Positions 1 to 5,674 are shown, counted from the stretch's first letter. The stretch is 7,028 bases of DNA from a bacterium (GCA_021107695.1 JAIOSI010000012.1:1-7028), one strand, 5' to 3'. Made by a program: numbers and translations. The notes: a model not told the origin generated them from the letters alone.

Positions 1-107
1 CAGGGTACGGCATGGTGGGTTGTCGTAAAATTCCTGAGGCTGCCAGGTTTTGTAGATGCATATCCCTGTGCCTGCCCCTTAGGTGAATGATATTAGAGAT
101 GTATCGA

Positions 108-130
108 GGGTACGGCACGCCGTGCCCCTA
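108..130. repeat. Intergenic palindrome, GGG...CCCCTA type, degenerate copy
   Basis: GGCAC (114-118) pairs with GTGCC (122-126) around the loop GCC. The unit opens with GGG and closes with CCCCTAC, the same closing bases seen on the hairpins at 2691-2707 and 5675-5700. The outer part no longer pairs well, so this is a decayed member of the hairpin family. Confidence 0.5.
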
Positions 131-195
131 CGGTTAGCGTTCCCCTCGGTTGCAGGGGGCACCTGTTTAATTGGTGTCCGCTCTTTGTAAATCTG

Positions 196-219
196 TCCTC
201 ACCCCAAAGGGGGGAAGGA
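196..219. repeat. Pyrimidine/purine hairpin, imperfect
   Basis: TCCT (196-199) and CCCC (202-205) pair with GGGG and AGGA on the far side of an AAA loop, leaving unpaired bases in the middle. It looks like a degraded relative of the perfect 10-bp hairpin at 2947-2969, which also contains GGGGGGAAGG. Confidence 0.45.
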
Positions 220-309
220 GAACACCTCATGAGTGTAATAAATCCCCGCGAACTGGAAATCTCTCCACAAAGCCGCTATACTGCTTCAAGTTTTCCGTTG
301 GGAGTTCGG

Positions 310-338
310 TTGACAAACCAAACTCGCTGACCAATAAT
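310..338 (+). promoter_or_regulatory. Sigma-70-type promoter of the thioredoxin-barrel unit
   Basis: A perfect -35 box TTGACA (310-315) is followed after exactly 17 bases by AATAAT (333-338), which matches the -10 consensus at 5 of 6 positions. Transcription would start near 345, giving a leader of about 38 bases before the thioredoxin ATG at 383. No better promoter was seen before the barrel gene, so this one may serve both genes. Confidence 0.75.
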
Positions 339-382
339 GACCGCTCGTTTCAGGATGCCGGATTCAAAAAAAGGAGAAACCC

Positions 383-868
383 ATGAAGAAACTTCTTACC
401 ATCCTGCTGCTGGTGCTGGTTGTTGCCTCGATGGCGACCAAGGCTCCGCGCTTTAAGCTCGACGATGTCAACGGCAACGAGGTCAAGCTCTCCAGCTACA
501 TCGGCGACTACGTCATCCTCATCGACTTCTGGTCCACCGGTTGCGCCCCCTGCGTGGCGGTTATGCCCCACATGCAGGAGATGTACGAGGAGTACAAGGA
601 TGACGGCTTCATCATCTTTGGCATCTCCGAAGACCTGCCCCGCAACACCTCGGCGGTCAAGGCGAAGGCTCGTGAGCTGGGCGTTAAGTACCCGATTCTG
701 ATCGACAAGAGTGCCGCCGTCCTCACCGCCTATCACGGTGCCGAGGTCGGGATTCCTTACATCGTGGTGATCGACCTCGACGGCAACATCTTCAAGACCA
801 TCAGCCGGATTCAGCCCGGCGACGAAGACAAGATCGAGGCTATCGTCCGGGATGCCCTGGGCAAGTAA
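383..868 (+). CDS. Secreted TlpA/ResA-like thioredoxin-fold thiol-disulfide oxidoreductase
   Basis: 161 residues. The ATG is fixed by AAGGAG at 371-376, 6 bases upstream. Residues 1-18 form a signal peptide: Lys-Lys, a Leu/Val-rich core, then ASMA before Thr19. There is no lipobox Cys, so the mature protein should be soluble in the periplasm or held by an uncleaved signal anchor. The rest is a compact redoxin domain: the entry motif APRFKLDDVNG (21-31), strand VILIDFW (44-50), active site C54-A-P-C57, and the loop GIP with the expected cis-proline P125 before strand YIVVID. TlpA/ResA proteins transfer electrons to disulfides outside the cytoplasm, in cytochrome c maturation or envelope protein folding; the substrate here is unknown. 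The Trp usually found directly before the first Cys is Gly53, which is unusual. The barrel gene follows on the same strand. The fold is certain; the partner is not. Confidence 0.9.
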   Translation: MKKLLTILLLVLVVASMATKAPRFKLDDVNGNEVKLSSYIGDYVILIDFWSTGCAPCVAVMPHMQEMYEEYKDDGFIIFGISEDLPRNTSAVKAKARELGVKYPILIDKSAAVLTAYHGAEVGIPYIVVIDLDGNIFKTISRIQPGDEDKIEAIVRDALGK

Positions 869-895
869 GCTGAACAAAGATTATTGTCTGTTGTA

Positions 896-917
896 GGGAC
901 ACGGCATGCAGTGTCCC
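896..917. repeat. Intergenic hairpin, GGG...CCC family, between thioredoxin and barrel genes
   Basis: GGGACAC (896-902) and GTGTCCC (911-917) are perfect inverted repeats around an 8-base middle, total 22 bases, the same length as several other hairpins in this window. The preceding GTA (893-895) matches the GTAGGG flank of other copies. No T-run follows, so it should not stop transcription into the barrel gene, but it could shape or protect the mRNA. Confidence 0.65.
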
Positions 918-995
918 TGGGCGGCACACTCCTTTCATATATAACCAACAAGCTGTTTCACCATCCATCCCAAAAAACAACGGGGAGGTATCCAC

Positions 996-2636
996 GTGCG
1001 TTTTTTTATGATTGTCCTGGCACTTCTTGCCTTTGTTCTTCCGACCTTTGCTCAGGAAGAAGATACCGACGCTATTCCTGAAGTTGTCGAAGAAGAAGCG
1101 ATAGCTGTTGAAGAAGATGAAGAGGACGACTGGGTTGACGTTATCTTCGATGACGGCGAAGGTCTCGACATCTCCATCCAGATTACCAACAACGCCGAGT
1201 ATCGTTTCTACGAAACCGTGATGGACAACTTCCAGAAGATGAAGGGAATGCAGACCTTTACCGACGATCTCGCGGCGCGGATTCAGTTCGGCGACCTTGT
1301 CATCGGTGGTACAGTTCGCTTCTGGCAGCCGGGCTACGACAACATCCTGACCATGAGTCGTCAGTACAAGAACGAGCTATTCAAGTGGTACTTCGGCTAC
1401 TCCACCGAGGACATCGAGGCTTACTATGGCACGATGTACACGACCTTAGGTCGCGGGCTGACCCTGCACCTCTACGACGATCCGATGCTCGACGATGTCG
1501 ACAATTTCCTCAACGGCTTCTACGGCAGTGTGGATCTTGGCTGGTTCAACAGCCAGGCCCTCGTAGGTCGGGGCAGCTACGACTACACCGCAGACAAGGT
1601 TTACGAGGACGACATTCGCGCTGTTGAGGTCTCCGTCAATCCCTACCTTCCCTGGATTGAGATCGGAGCCGGGATTGTTAGTCAGGATCAGACCGTCGGT
1701 GAGGATTTCGCCAACGGAACATTTATCGTCAAGCCGCTCTTGATGCCCTCTGGTCATCTCTCCGTAACCACGGACTACGTCGACCTTTTCGCCGAGTACG
1801 CCATCGCTAAGGGTTACGAGCAGAACGGTCTGGACTTTGAGCGTTACGATGGCTCCGCGCTTTACGCCTCCCTGGTCGGCTACCTCGATCGCCACTCCCT
1901 TTTGCTGGAGTACAAGGACTACGACCACTTCTATAACCACTGGAACGCTCCACCTGAATGCAGCTTCTCCGGTAAACCACTGGAGGCTGCTCACTCCGGT
2001 GTCGATGAGACCGGCTATCGAGCGGTGCTCACCGTCTCCCCCATCATCGGGCTTTCCATCTCCGGTGGCTATGCCGATGCTTGGAACAGCAACGATCAGC
2101 TCTCTCGCACCGAGTATGGCGGCGAAGCCCGCTGGGATGCCTGGCCTCTGCACATCCAGGCGAAGGGCTATCTTCTCGGCTCAAAGTACGAATACCAGAC
2201 CGACACCAGCGATCCGGAGACTTACTTCCGCTATACCGTGGACGAAATCAAGCCGGAGCTGGAGGTTTCTTACACCTTCGCGAACGGTCACTCCCTGGCC
2301 CTGCACTACCTCCACGAGATCAAAGACTCCCGTATCGTAATCGGCACCACCGACGACAACTCCAACAACCAGGTCAACCCCCAGGCATACCTGACCTACA
2401 ACTGGAGCGGTCTCTTCAGTGCCACGGTGAGCTTCGAGAAGGCTCTCGAAGACATCGACCCCACCGAGACACGGGATTACTGGATCACCGGACTGCTTAC
2501 CTGGCACCTCGGACCCGACCACGACCTGACCCTCTTCTACGGTAACGAACGCGGCGGCGAGGTCTGCTCCGGCGGTGTCTGCCGCACCGAACCCGCCTTC
2601 GACGGTCTGAAAATCATCCTCGAAACCCGCCTGTAG
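996..2636 (+). CDS. Outer-membrane beta-barrel protein, DUF6029-like
   Basis: 546 residues. The GTG start at 996 is preferred because GGAGG (984-988) lies 7 bases upstream; an in-frame ATG at 1008 would shorten the signal peptide. Residues 1-19 are a signal peptide ending TFA before Gln20. Residues 20-55 are very acidic (Glu/Asp runs) and probably flexible. The remainder alternates aromatic and polar residues in many short beta-strand-like segments, as in outer-membrane barrels, and ends in a strand-like segment KIILETRL, with Leu rather than Phe last. The segment at 151-174 (LGRGLTLHLYDD, then VDNFLNG) and the C-terminal GGEVCSGGVCRTEPAFDG resemble what I recall of DUF6029 proteins; this is from memory. 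Cysteines are C322, C524 and C529, and the last two could form a loop disulfide. The thioredoxin gene lies 127 bases upstream with no clear promoter between. Function unknown; porin, receptor or assembly role cannot be separated. Confidence 0.8.
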   Translation: MRFFMIVLALLAFVLPTFAQEEDTDAIPEVVEEEAIAVEEDEEDDWVDVIFDDGEGLDISIQITNNAEYRFYETVMDNFQKMKGMQTFTDDLAARIQFGDLVIGGTVRFWQPGYDNILTMSRQYKNELFKWYFGYSTEDIEAYYGTMYTTLGRGLTLHLYDDPMLDDVDNFLNGFYGSVDLGWFNSQALVGRGSYDYTADKVYEDDIRAVEVSVNPYLPWIEIGAGIVSQDQTVGEDFANGTFIVKPLLMPSGHLSVTTDYVDLFAEYAIAKGYEQNGLDFERYDGSALYASLVGYLDRHSLLLEYKDYDHFYNHWNAPPECSFSGKPLEAAHSGVDETGYRAVLTVSPIIGLSISGGYADAWNSNDQLSRTEYGGEARWDAWPLHIQAKGYLLGSKYEYQTDTSDPETYFRYTVDEIKPELEVSYTFANGHSLALHYLHEIKDSRIVIGTTDDNSNNQVNPQAYLTYNWSGLFSATVSFEKALEDIDPTETRDYWITGLLTWHLGPDHDLTLFYGNERGGEVCSGGVCRTEPAFDGLKIILETRL

Positions 2637-2654
2637 CAGCGCAGGATTTTGTAG

Positions 2655-2680
2655 GGGCGGACATATGTGTCCGCCCTTTT
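2655..2680 (+). terminator. Rho-independent terminator of the barrel gene, GGG...CCC hairpin family
   Basis: GGGCGGACA (2655-2663) pairs perfectly with TGTCCGCCC (2668-2676) around loop TATG, followed by TTTT (2677-2680). It begins 18 bases after the barrel stop codon. It is both a good terminator and a member of the 22-base hairpin family, with the upstream flank GTAG. Confidence 0.75.
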
Positions 2681-2690
2681 CAATATCAGA

Positions 2691-2743
2691 GCAGGCGCCT
2701 GCCCCTACCAACGTATTCTAAGCAAACACAAGGTGTTACGCAG
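2691..2743 (+). repeat. Interspersed repeat, copy A (inverted relative to 5527-5566)
   Basis: It starts with the perfect palindrome GCAGGCGCCTGC (2691-2702). Then 15 bases, CCCCTACCAACGTAT (2702-2716), are identical to the reverse complement of 5552-5566. After a divergent stretch of 12-14 bases, GGTGTTACG (2732-2740) is identical to the reverse complement of 5530-5538. The ordered match over about 40 bases shows common descent rather than chance. Confidence 0.7.
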
Positions 2744-2946
2744 GGACCGATCGATCGACCCGTGAACGGGTAATCCGCTAGAACAGCCCCTCACCCAGAC
2801 CCGTGGGACGAGTTCCTCCCCACGTGGAGAGAGGCTATTCTCAGTGAGTGTTAAATCAATAACGGGAAAATAACGCAGCAAAACCATCTGCCATTTGACG
2901 ATGTTGAGGATTTGACATCGGTTAGCGATAGCCCCCCTTCCTTAAT

Positions 2947-2969
2947 CCTTCCCCCCAGTGGGGGGAAGG
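2947..2969. repeat. Perfect 10-bp C/G-rich hairpin
   Basis: CCTTCCCCCC (2947-2956) and GGGGGGAAGG (2960-2969) are exact inverted repeats around AGT. GGAAGGA follows, and then TTTT at 2977-2980. It resembles the imperfect hairpin at 196-219. The T-run is 7 bases past the stem, so it is at best a weak terminator. Confidence 0.65.
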
Positions 2970-3000
2970 GGAAGGATTTTGGGCAAATGCGAATTTGCGT

Positions 3001-3025
3001 GGGCGGACCTATGTGTCCGCCCTTT
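3001..3025 (+). terminator. Second GGGCGGAC hairpin, near-duplicate of the barrel terminator
   Basis: GGGCGGAC (3001-3008) pairs with GTCCGCCC (3015-3022) around CTATGT, followed by TTT. Compared with the hairpin at 2655-2679 it differs at one base of 25, in the loop-proximal position. Same orientation. As no gene ends just before it, it may be a backup terminator or simply a repeat copy. Confidence 0.55.
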
Positions 3026-3043
3026 ATCATGTTCCACCAAGAC

Positions 3044-3069
3044 AGGCGCAGGGGTCTGCCCCGCCGCCT
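3044..3069. repeat. Hairpin with internal loop
   Basis: AGGCG (3044-3048) pairs with CGCCT (3065-3069), and GGGG (3051-3054) with CCCC (3059-3062), separated by a 2x2 internal loop. The apical loop is TCTG. Confidence 0.5.
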
Positions 3070-3070
3070 A

Positions 3071-3098
3071 ACATTCCTCTGGATTGCCAGAGGAATGT
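3071..3098. repeat. Perfect 12-bp hairpin
   Basis: ACATTCCTCTGG (3071-3082) and CCAGAGGAATGT (3087-3098) are exact inverted repeats around ATTG. This is the longest perfect stem in the window. It directly follows the hairpin at 3044-3069. No T-run follows. Confidence 0.7.
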
Positions 3099-3301
3099 GT
3101 GTTACCCTCCCCTCGGATCGTTTGCGCTGGTGGCTACAGAACCTTTGCAACGGTCAATCACGATTCATCTCTCGCATTTTCAGTGAGATATGAAGATTCA
3201 ACAACACCTCCAACAACCGCAGGCTTGGCTACGGACCACCGGGGTATTCATTAGCTATATCTTTTCTTTCACCCCGCCGGAGCGATAAAGGGGCGTTGCG
3301 A

Positions 3302-3320
3302 ACATGACTGTGTGTCATGT
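3302..3320. repeat. Perfect 7-bp hairpin upstream of the flavoenzyme gene
   Basis: ACATGAC (3302-3308) and GTCATGT (3314-3320) pair around TGTGT, about 78 bases before the likely start codon. It could be a leader structure or an operator, but nothing in the sequence decides this. Confidence 0.45.
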
Positions 3321-3397
3321 GAGCGGTTTCCCCCCACCATTCCTCCCGTTGCCAGGAAAAATAAACAGTCCGCCAAGGACACCAACACGCTGGAGTG

Positions 3398-4573
3398 ATG
3401 TTGAATCTCACCACCATGCCCCGCCTCACAGTGGGCGATCTGAAAATGCGGTTGCCAATCGTTCAGGGCGGAATGGGAGTCGGAGTTTCCCTTTCCGGTC
3501 TCGCCGCTGCTGTGGCGAATGAGGGCGGCGTAGGCGTGATCTCCGCCGCAATCATCGGTAAAGGCTCCACTGCGGTTCACGAAGACGGTCTCCGGGCGCG
3601 CAAGCTGGAGCTTGCCGAAGAGATCCGCGCCGCTCGTCGGCACACCAAAGGTGCTATCGGAGTCAACATCCTCGTGGCACTGACCGACTACGAAGAGCTG
3701 CTCAAGGTCTGTGTGGAAGAAGAGGTGGATTTCGTCTTCCTTGGAGCCGGGCTGCCGCTGAAGCTGCCGGACTCTTTTTTCTATCTCAGCGAGCGTTACC
3801 GCGCGCCAAAGATCGTTCCTATCGTCTCTTCAGCAAGGGCGACAAAGCTGCTCTTCCGTTCCTGGGAGAAGCGGCATGGTCGGCTGCCCGATGCCGTGGT
3901 GGTCGAGGGACCGATGGCAGGCGGGCATCTCGGCTTCAAGCCCTCAGAGCTTGACGACCCGGAAAATGCCCTGGAGAAGATTCTGCCCCAGGTCATCAAG
4001 GTCGTCCGTGCCTTTGAGGAGCGTTTGGAGCTGAAGATTCCGATCATCGCCGCCGGTGGAATCTACACCGGAGCCGATATCCACCGGATACTCGAACTCG
4101 GTGCCGACGGTGTGCAGATGGCGACCCGCTTCGTTACCACCTTCGAGTGCGACGCTTCTCTTGAGTTCAAAAAGACCTACCTCAACGCGAAGAAGGAAGA
4201 CCTGACCATCATCGACAGCCCCGTTGGGCTGCCCGGTCGGGCGATTAAGAACGACTTCCTCGCCGCTGTGGAGGCTGGTAAAAAAATCCCGATTCAGTGT
4301 CCCTGGCAGTGCCTGGTAACCTGCGACCACACTGTCGCACCTTACTGCATTGCGGTGGCTCTGGAGCAGGCGCGCCACGGTCGGCTGAAGCACGGCTTCG
4401 CCTTCGCCGGTTCCAACGCCTGGCGAGCCGACAAGCTCGTCTCGGTCAAAGAGCTGATCCACAGCCTGATTCGCGAATACGAGCTGGCACGCCTCGGCGA
4501 GAAGGTCAGCAATCTCAAAGGGAGCGTGAACACCCCGCTGCCCTCCCTCAGCACCAATCGCAACCAGGGCTAG
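3398..4573 (+). CDS. Nitronate monooxygenase-family FMN-dependent enzyme (NMO / 2-nitropropane dioxygenase type)
   Basis: About 391 residues; a TIM-barrel flavoenzyme of the NMO/FabK-related superfamily. Counting from ATG 3398, it has the N-terminal FMN motif PIVQGGMGVG (20-29), the EGPMAGGHLGF motif with His177 (170-180) matching the catalytic His of class I NMOs, and the FMN-phosphate loop IIAAGGIYTGADI (216-228) followed by GADGVQMATRF (235-245). Such enzymes oxidise alkyl nitronates; many relatives have unknown substrates, so the activity is inferred. The C-terminal part holds C301, C305, C309 and C317, a pattern I recall from a subgroup of this family. The start is uncertain: GTG 3395, ATG 3398, TTG 3401 (GGAG 5 bases upstream) and ATG 3416 (best fit to family length) are all in frame, and none has an ideal ribosome site. 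No neighbour points to a pathway. Confidence 0.88.
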   Translation: MLNLTTMPRLTVGDLKMRLPIVQGGMGVGVSLSGLAAAVANEGGVGVISAAIIGKGSTAVHEDGLRARKLELAEEIRAARRHTKGAIGVNILVALTDYEELLKVCVEEEVDFVFLGAGLPLKLPDSFFYLSERYRAPKIVPIVSSARATKLLFRSWEKRHGRLPDAVVVEGPMAGGHLGFKPSELDDPENALEKILPQVIKVVRAFEERLELKIPIIAAGGIYTGADIHRILELGADGVQMATRFVTTFECDASLEFKKTYLNAKKEDLTIIDSPVGLPGRAIKNDFLAAVEAGKKIPIQCPWQCLVTCDHTVAPYCIAVALEQARHGRLKHGFAFAGSNAWRADKLVSVKELIHSLIREYELARLGEKVSNLKGSVNTPLPSLSTNRNQG

Positions 4574-4603
4574 CCGGATACATTGCAGAAACAAGTAAAA
4601 AAG

Positions 4604-4626
4604 GGAACCCGGATGGGTTCCTTTTT
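4604..4626 (+). terminator. Rho-independent terminator after the flavoenzyme gene
   Basis: GGAACCC (4604-4610) pairs with GGGTTCC (4615-4621) around GGAT, followed by TTTTT (4622-4626). An A-run at 4597-4602 could extend the stem by pairing with the T-run, leaving G4603 bulged; this also gives some termination capacity on the opposite strand. It lies 30 bases past the stop codon and is unrelated in sequence to the GGG...CCC hairpins. Confidence 0.9.
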
Positions 4627-4732
4627 CTATTCCTTGCCTAGAACCACCCGCTGCACTATACTCCCGATGGTACACACCAATGGTGAGAGTTAACTTTTTA
4701 CCTCAGACACAAAAGATAATTTAAGCAGGTGC

Positions 4733-4761
4733 TTGACAATGTTAATGGATAGGTATAGTAT
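4733..4761 (+). promoter_or_regulatory. Sigma-70-type promoter of the membrane-protein gene
   Basis: A perfect TTGACA (4733-4738) is followed after 17 bases by TAGTAT (4756-4761), 4 of 6 matches to the -10 consensus; TATAGT at 4754-4759 with a 15-base spacer is the alternative. The region upstream is AT-rich. The predicted start of transcription near 4768 gives a leader of about 55 bases. Confidence 0.65.
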
Positions 4762-4823
4762 CTCCAGCGGATGGCATTATCTTCTTAAACTTCTGAAAAT
4801 CAACCCGACGAATCGGGGTAGCG

Positions 4824-5483
4824 ATGAGCAAGGATAAAACAGATAAGACAGGCGCGAGCTTCAATCTCTCCAACCTCGGCGAGGTCATCAGCAAGGGCGT
4901 TCAGGCGGGAGTCCGGGGGATGAACGCTGGTTTCCTGGGGATGAAGCAGGGGCTTGACCAGGCGGAGCGGGGCATCGACGAAGGCATGTCAGGAATGCGG
5001 GAGGGACTCTCCGAAGCCGAGCGGGGCATCCGGCATGGTGCGCGCGGAATGGAAGAGGGTATGAAAAACAAAGATATTCCTGACGACGACAACGACGATG
5101 AAGACGAAGACGATTGCTACGATGACGAGAAACGTTCATCTAAAGCTCTCAAGTGGTTTGGAATCGAGCGGGAGGGCGGCATTCACCTCAACCTCGATCT
5201 GGGCAAGATCGTCATCGGCAGCATCAGTCTGGCTCTCGGCATCGCCTCCTTCTTTCTCTACCTGATTCCCTTTGTCCTGGTTCTAAGCTGGCCTATCGCC
5301 GCCGCAGGATTCGTCTGCGGCTTGATCCCGATATTCAGCTTCGGGCAGGGCGGCTGGTTCCGGGGTTTCACCTTCGGCATCATCGGCGCGGCTCTCTCCG
5401 GCGGAACCCTCTTCTTCCACATCTACGACCTGGCAACCGCCCAGACCTCCCTCGACTACCTGCTCGGTTTCTGGGGAGCTTAA
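4824..5483 (+). CDS. Membrane protein with N-terminal 18-residue glycine-striped repeats and three C-terminal transmembrane helices
   Basis: 219 residues; family not recognised. The ATG at 4824 has only a weak ribosome site (GGGG at 4815-4818), but the upstream promoter and the lack of an earlier start support it. Residues 25-78 are three 18-residue repeats rich in Gly, Met and charged residues, predicted to form a long amphipathic helix. Residues 84-102 are almost entirely acidic (12 Asp and 3 Glu, with C98). After a basic patch (KRSSKALKWFGIEREGG) come three hydrophobic segments at about 129-147, 150-172 and 179-201, with W156-P157 and G176-G177-W178 at the turns. There is no signal peptide, so the repeat part probably faces the cytoplasm. 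The gene sits alone, between the flavoenzyme terminator and a hairpin-rich spacer. Function unknown; a membrane-associated scaffold is only a guess. Confidence 0.8.
   Translation: MSKDKTDKTGASFNLSNLGEVISKGVQAGVRGMNAGFLGMKQGLDQAERGIDEGMSGMREGLSEAERGIRHGARGMEEGMKNKDIPDDDNDDEDEDDCYDDEKRSSKALKWFGIEREGGIHLNLDLGKIVIGSISLALGIASFFLYLIPFVLVLSWPIAAAGFVCGLIPIFSFGQGGWFRGFTFGIIGAALSGGTLFFHIYDLATAQTSLDYLLGFWGA
4896..5057 (+). repeat. Three tandem 54-base coding repeats (18 residues each)
   Basis: In-frame units are GVQAGVRGMNAGFLGMKQ (residues 25-42), GLDQAERGIDEGMSGMRE (43-60) and GLSEAERGIRHGARGMEE (61-78), followed by a partial GMK. Gly or Ala recurs at alternating 4- and 3-residue steps, often followed by a hydrophobic residue. 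Units 2 and 3 are closest (shared AERGI). Codons differ between the units, so this is an old, selected protein repeat rather than a fresh DNA duplication. Confidence 0.8.
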
Positions 5484-5488
5484 GCTCC
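5475..5488. repeat. Perfect 14-base palindrome across the membrane-protein stop codon
   Basis: GGAGCTTAAGCTCC is its own reverse complement, and its central TAA is the stop codon at 5481-5483. As a hairpin it would have 5 bp and a TTAA loop. No T-run follows, so it is not a typical terminator. Confidence 0.5.
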
Positions 5489-5526
5489 ACACAGCCTCGC
5501 GATAACGCCTAACGGTCGTTCAGCCA

Positions 5527-5566
5527 CTACGTAACACCCTGTGATTGTCGGATACGTTGGTAGGGG
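5527..5566 (-). repeat. Interspersed repeat, copy B (inverted relative to 2702-2743)
   Basis: Read on the minus strand it gives CCCCTACCAACGTAT, then 12 diverged bases, then GGTGTTACG, in the same order as copy A. The CCCC end overlaps the first arm of the hairpin at 5564-5585, just as copy A abuts a palindrome. The repeat therefore consists of a hairpin plus a conserved tail. Confidence 0.7.
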
Positions 5567-5585
5567 AGGGTGTCCACACCCTCCC
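5564..5585. repeat. Hairpin 1 of the 5.6-kb cluster, GGG...CCC family
   Basis: GGGAGGGTG (5564-5572) pairs exactly with CACCCTCCC (5577-5585) around TCCA: 9 bp, 22 bases in all. It is preceded by GTAG. A second, unrelated arm sequence on the same frame as the 2655 hairpin. Confidence 0.7.
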
Positions 5586-5588
5586 ACT

Positions 5589-5607
5589 AGCCGGACGCAG
5601 TCCGGCT
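5589..5607. repeat. Hairpin 2 of the cluster
   Basis: AGCCGGAC (5589-5596) pairs exactly with GTCCGGCT (5600-5607) around GCA. It follows hairpin 1 by 3 bases and is followed by TCTAC, so TAG and CTA bases flank it as in the other units. Confidence 0.65.
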
Positions 5608-5652
5608 TCTACAGTAGTCATGGAGGATAGTCATTATTAAATCTCCTGTGGC

Positions 5653-5671
5653 AGATGAGCTTTGCTCATCT
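5653..5671. repeat. Hairpin 3 of the cluster
   Basis: AGATGAGC (5653-5660) pairs exactly with GCTCATCT (5664-5671) around TTT. It directly abuts hairpin 4, separated by only three bases. Confidence 0.65.
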
Positions 5672-5674
5672 AGT

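Larger units (their letters stand above)
1..382. other. Intergenic region with degenerate palindromes and a promoter
   Basis: No reading frame here looks like a gene: the open frame from 171 to 386 has no ribosome site, has an unconvincing composition and overlaps the start of the thioredoxin gene. The 10-mer GGGTACGGCA occurs at 3-12 and again at 108-117. A bulged stem pairs GGCACC near 158-163 with GGTGTCC at 173-179. CCCCT (142-146) pairs with AGGGG (154-158). The region ends with the promoter and ribosome site of the thioredoxin gene. I see no end of an upstream gene in the first bases. Confidence 0.7.
2637..3394. other. 758-base intergenic region made largely of palindromes
   Basis: No convincing gene lies here; short open frames on both strands run through the palindromes and have no ribosome site. 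Besides the hairpins listed separately it holds CGATCGATCG (2748-2757), ACCCG/CGGGT (2758-2771), a 7-bp stem with one mismatch pairing 2786-2792 with 2829-2835, CCACGTGG (2820-2827), GCAAAT/ATTTGC (2983-2998), and CCCC (3272-3275) with GGGG (3290-3293). I found no good promoter for the downstream flavoenzyme gene. TTGACA at 2912-2917 has no -10 box at the right distance, and TATATC at 3256-3261 has only a weak -35. Confidence 0.7.

Noticed and set aside
171..386. 71-codon open frame on the plus strand
   Set aside because: It crosses palindromes, contains the thioredoxin promoter, has no ribosome site and shows no recognisable protein character.
350..877. 175-codon open frame on the minus strand
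   Set aside because: It mirrors the thioredoxin gene, whose motifs and ribosome site are unambiguous.
938..945. TATATAAC as a -10 box for the barrel gene
   Set aside because: No -35-like sequence lies 15-19 bases upstream; the bases there are part of the GGG...CCC hairpin flank.
884..1081. 65-codon open frame on the plus strand
   Set aside because: It runs through the 896-917 hairpin and overlaps the barrel signal peptide in another frame.
1446..2153. 235-codon open frame on the minus strand
   Set aside because: It lies fully inside the barrel gene on the opposite strand, has no ribosome site and arises from the codon bias of the real gene.
2895..2917. Promoter for the flavoenzyme gene from TTGACG (2895) or TTGACA (2912)
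   Set aside because: Neither has a -10-like hexamer 15-19 bases downstream, and both are about 480 bases from the gene.
3944..4675. 243-codon open frame on the minus strand
   Set aside because: It is antisense to the flavoenzyme gene and passes through its terminator; composition and lack of a start signal argue against it.
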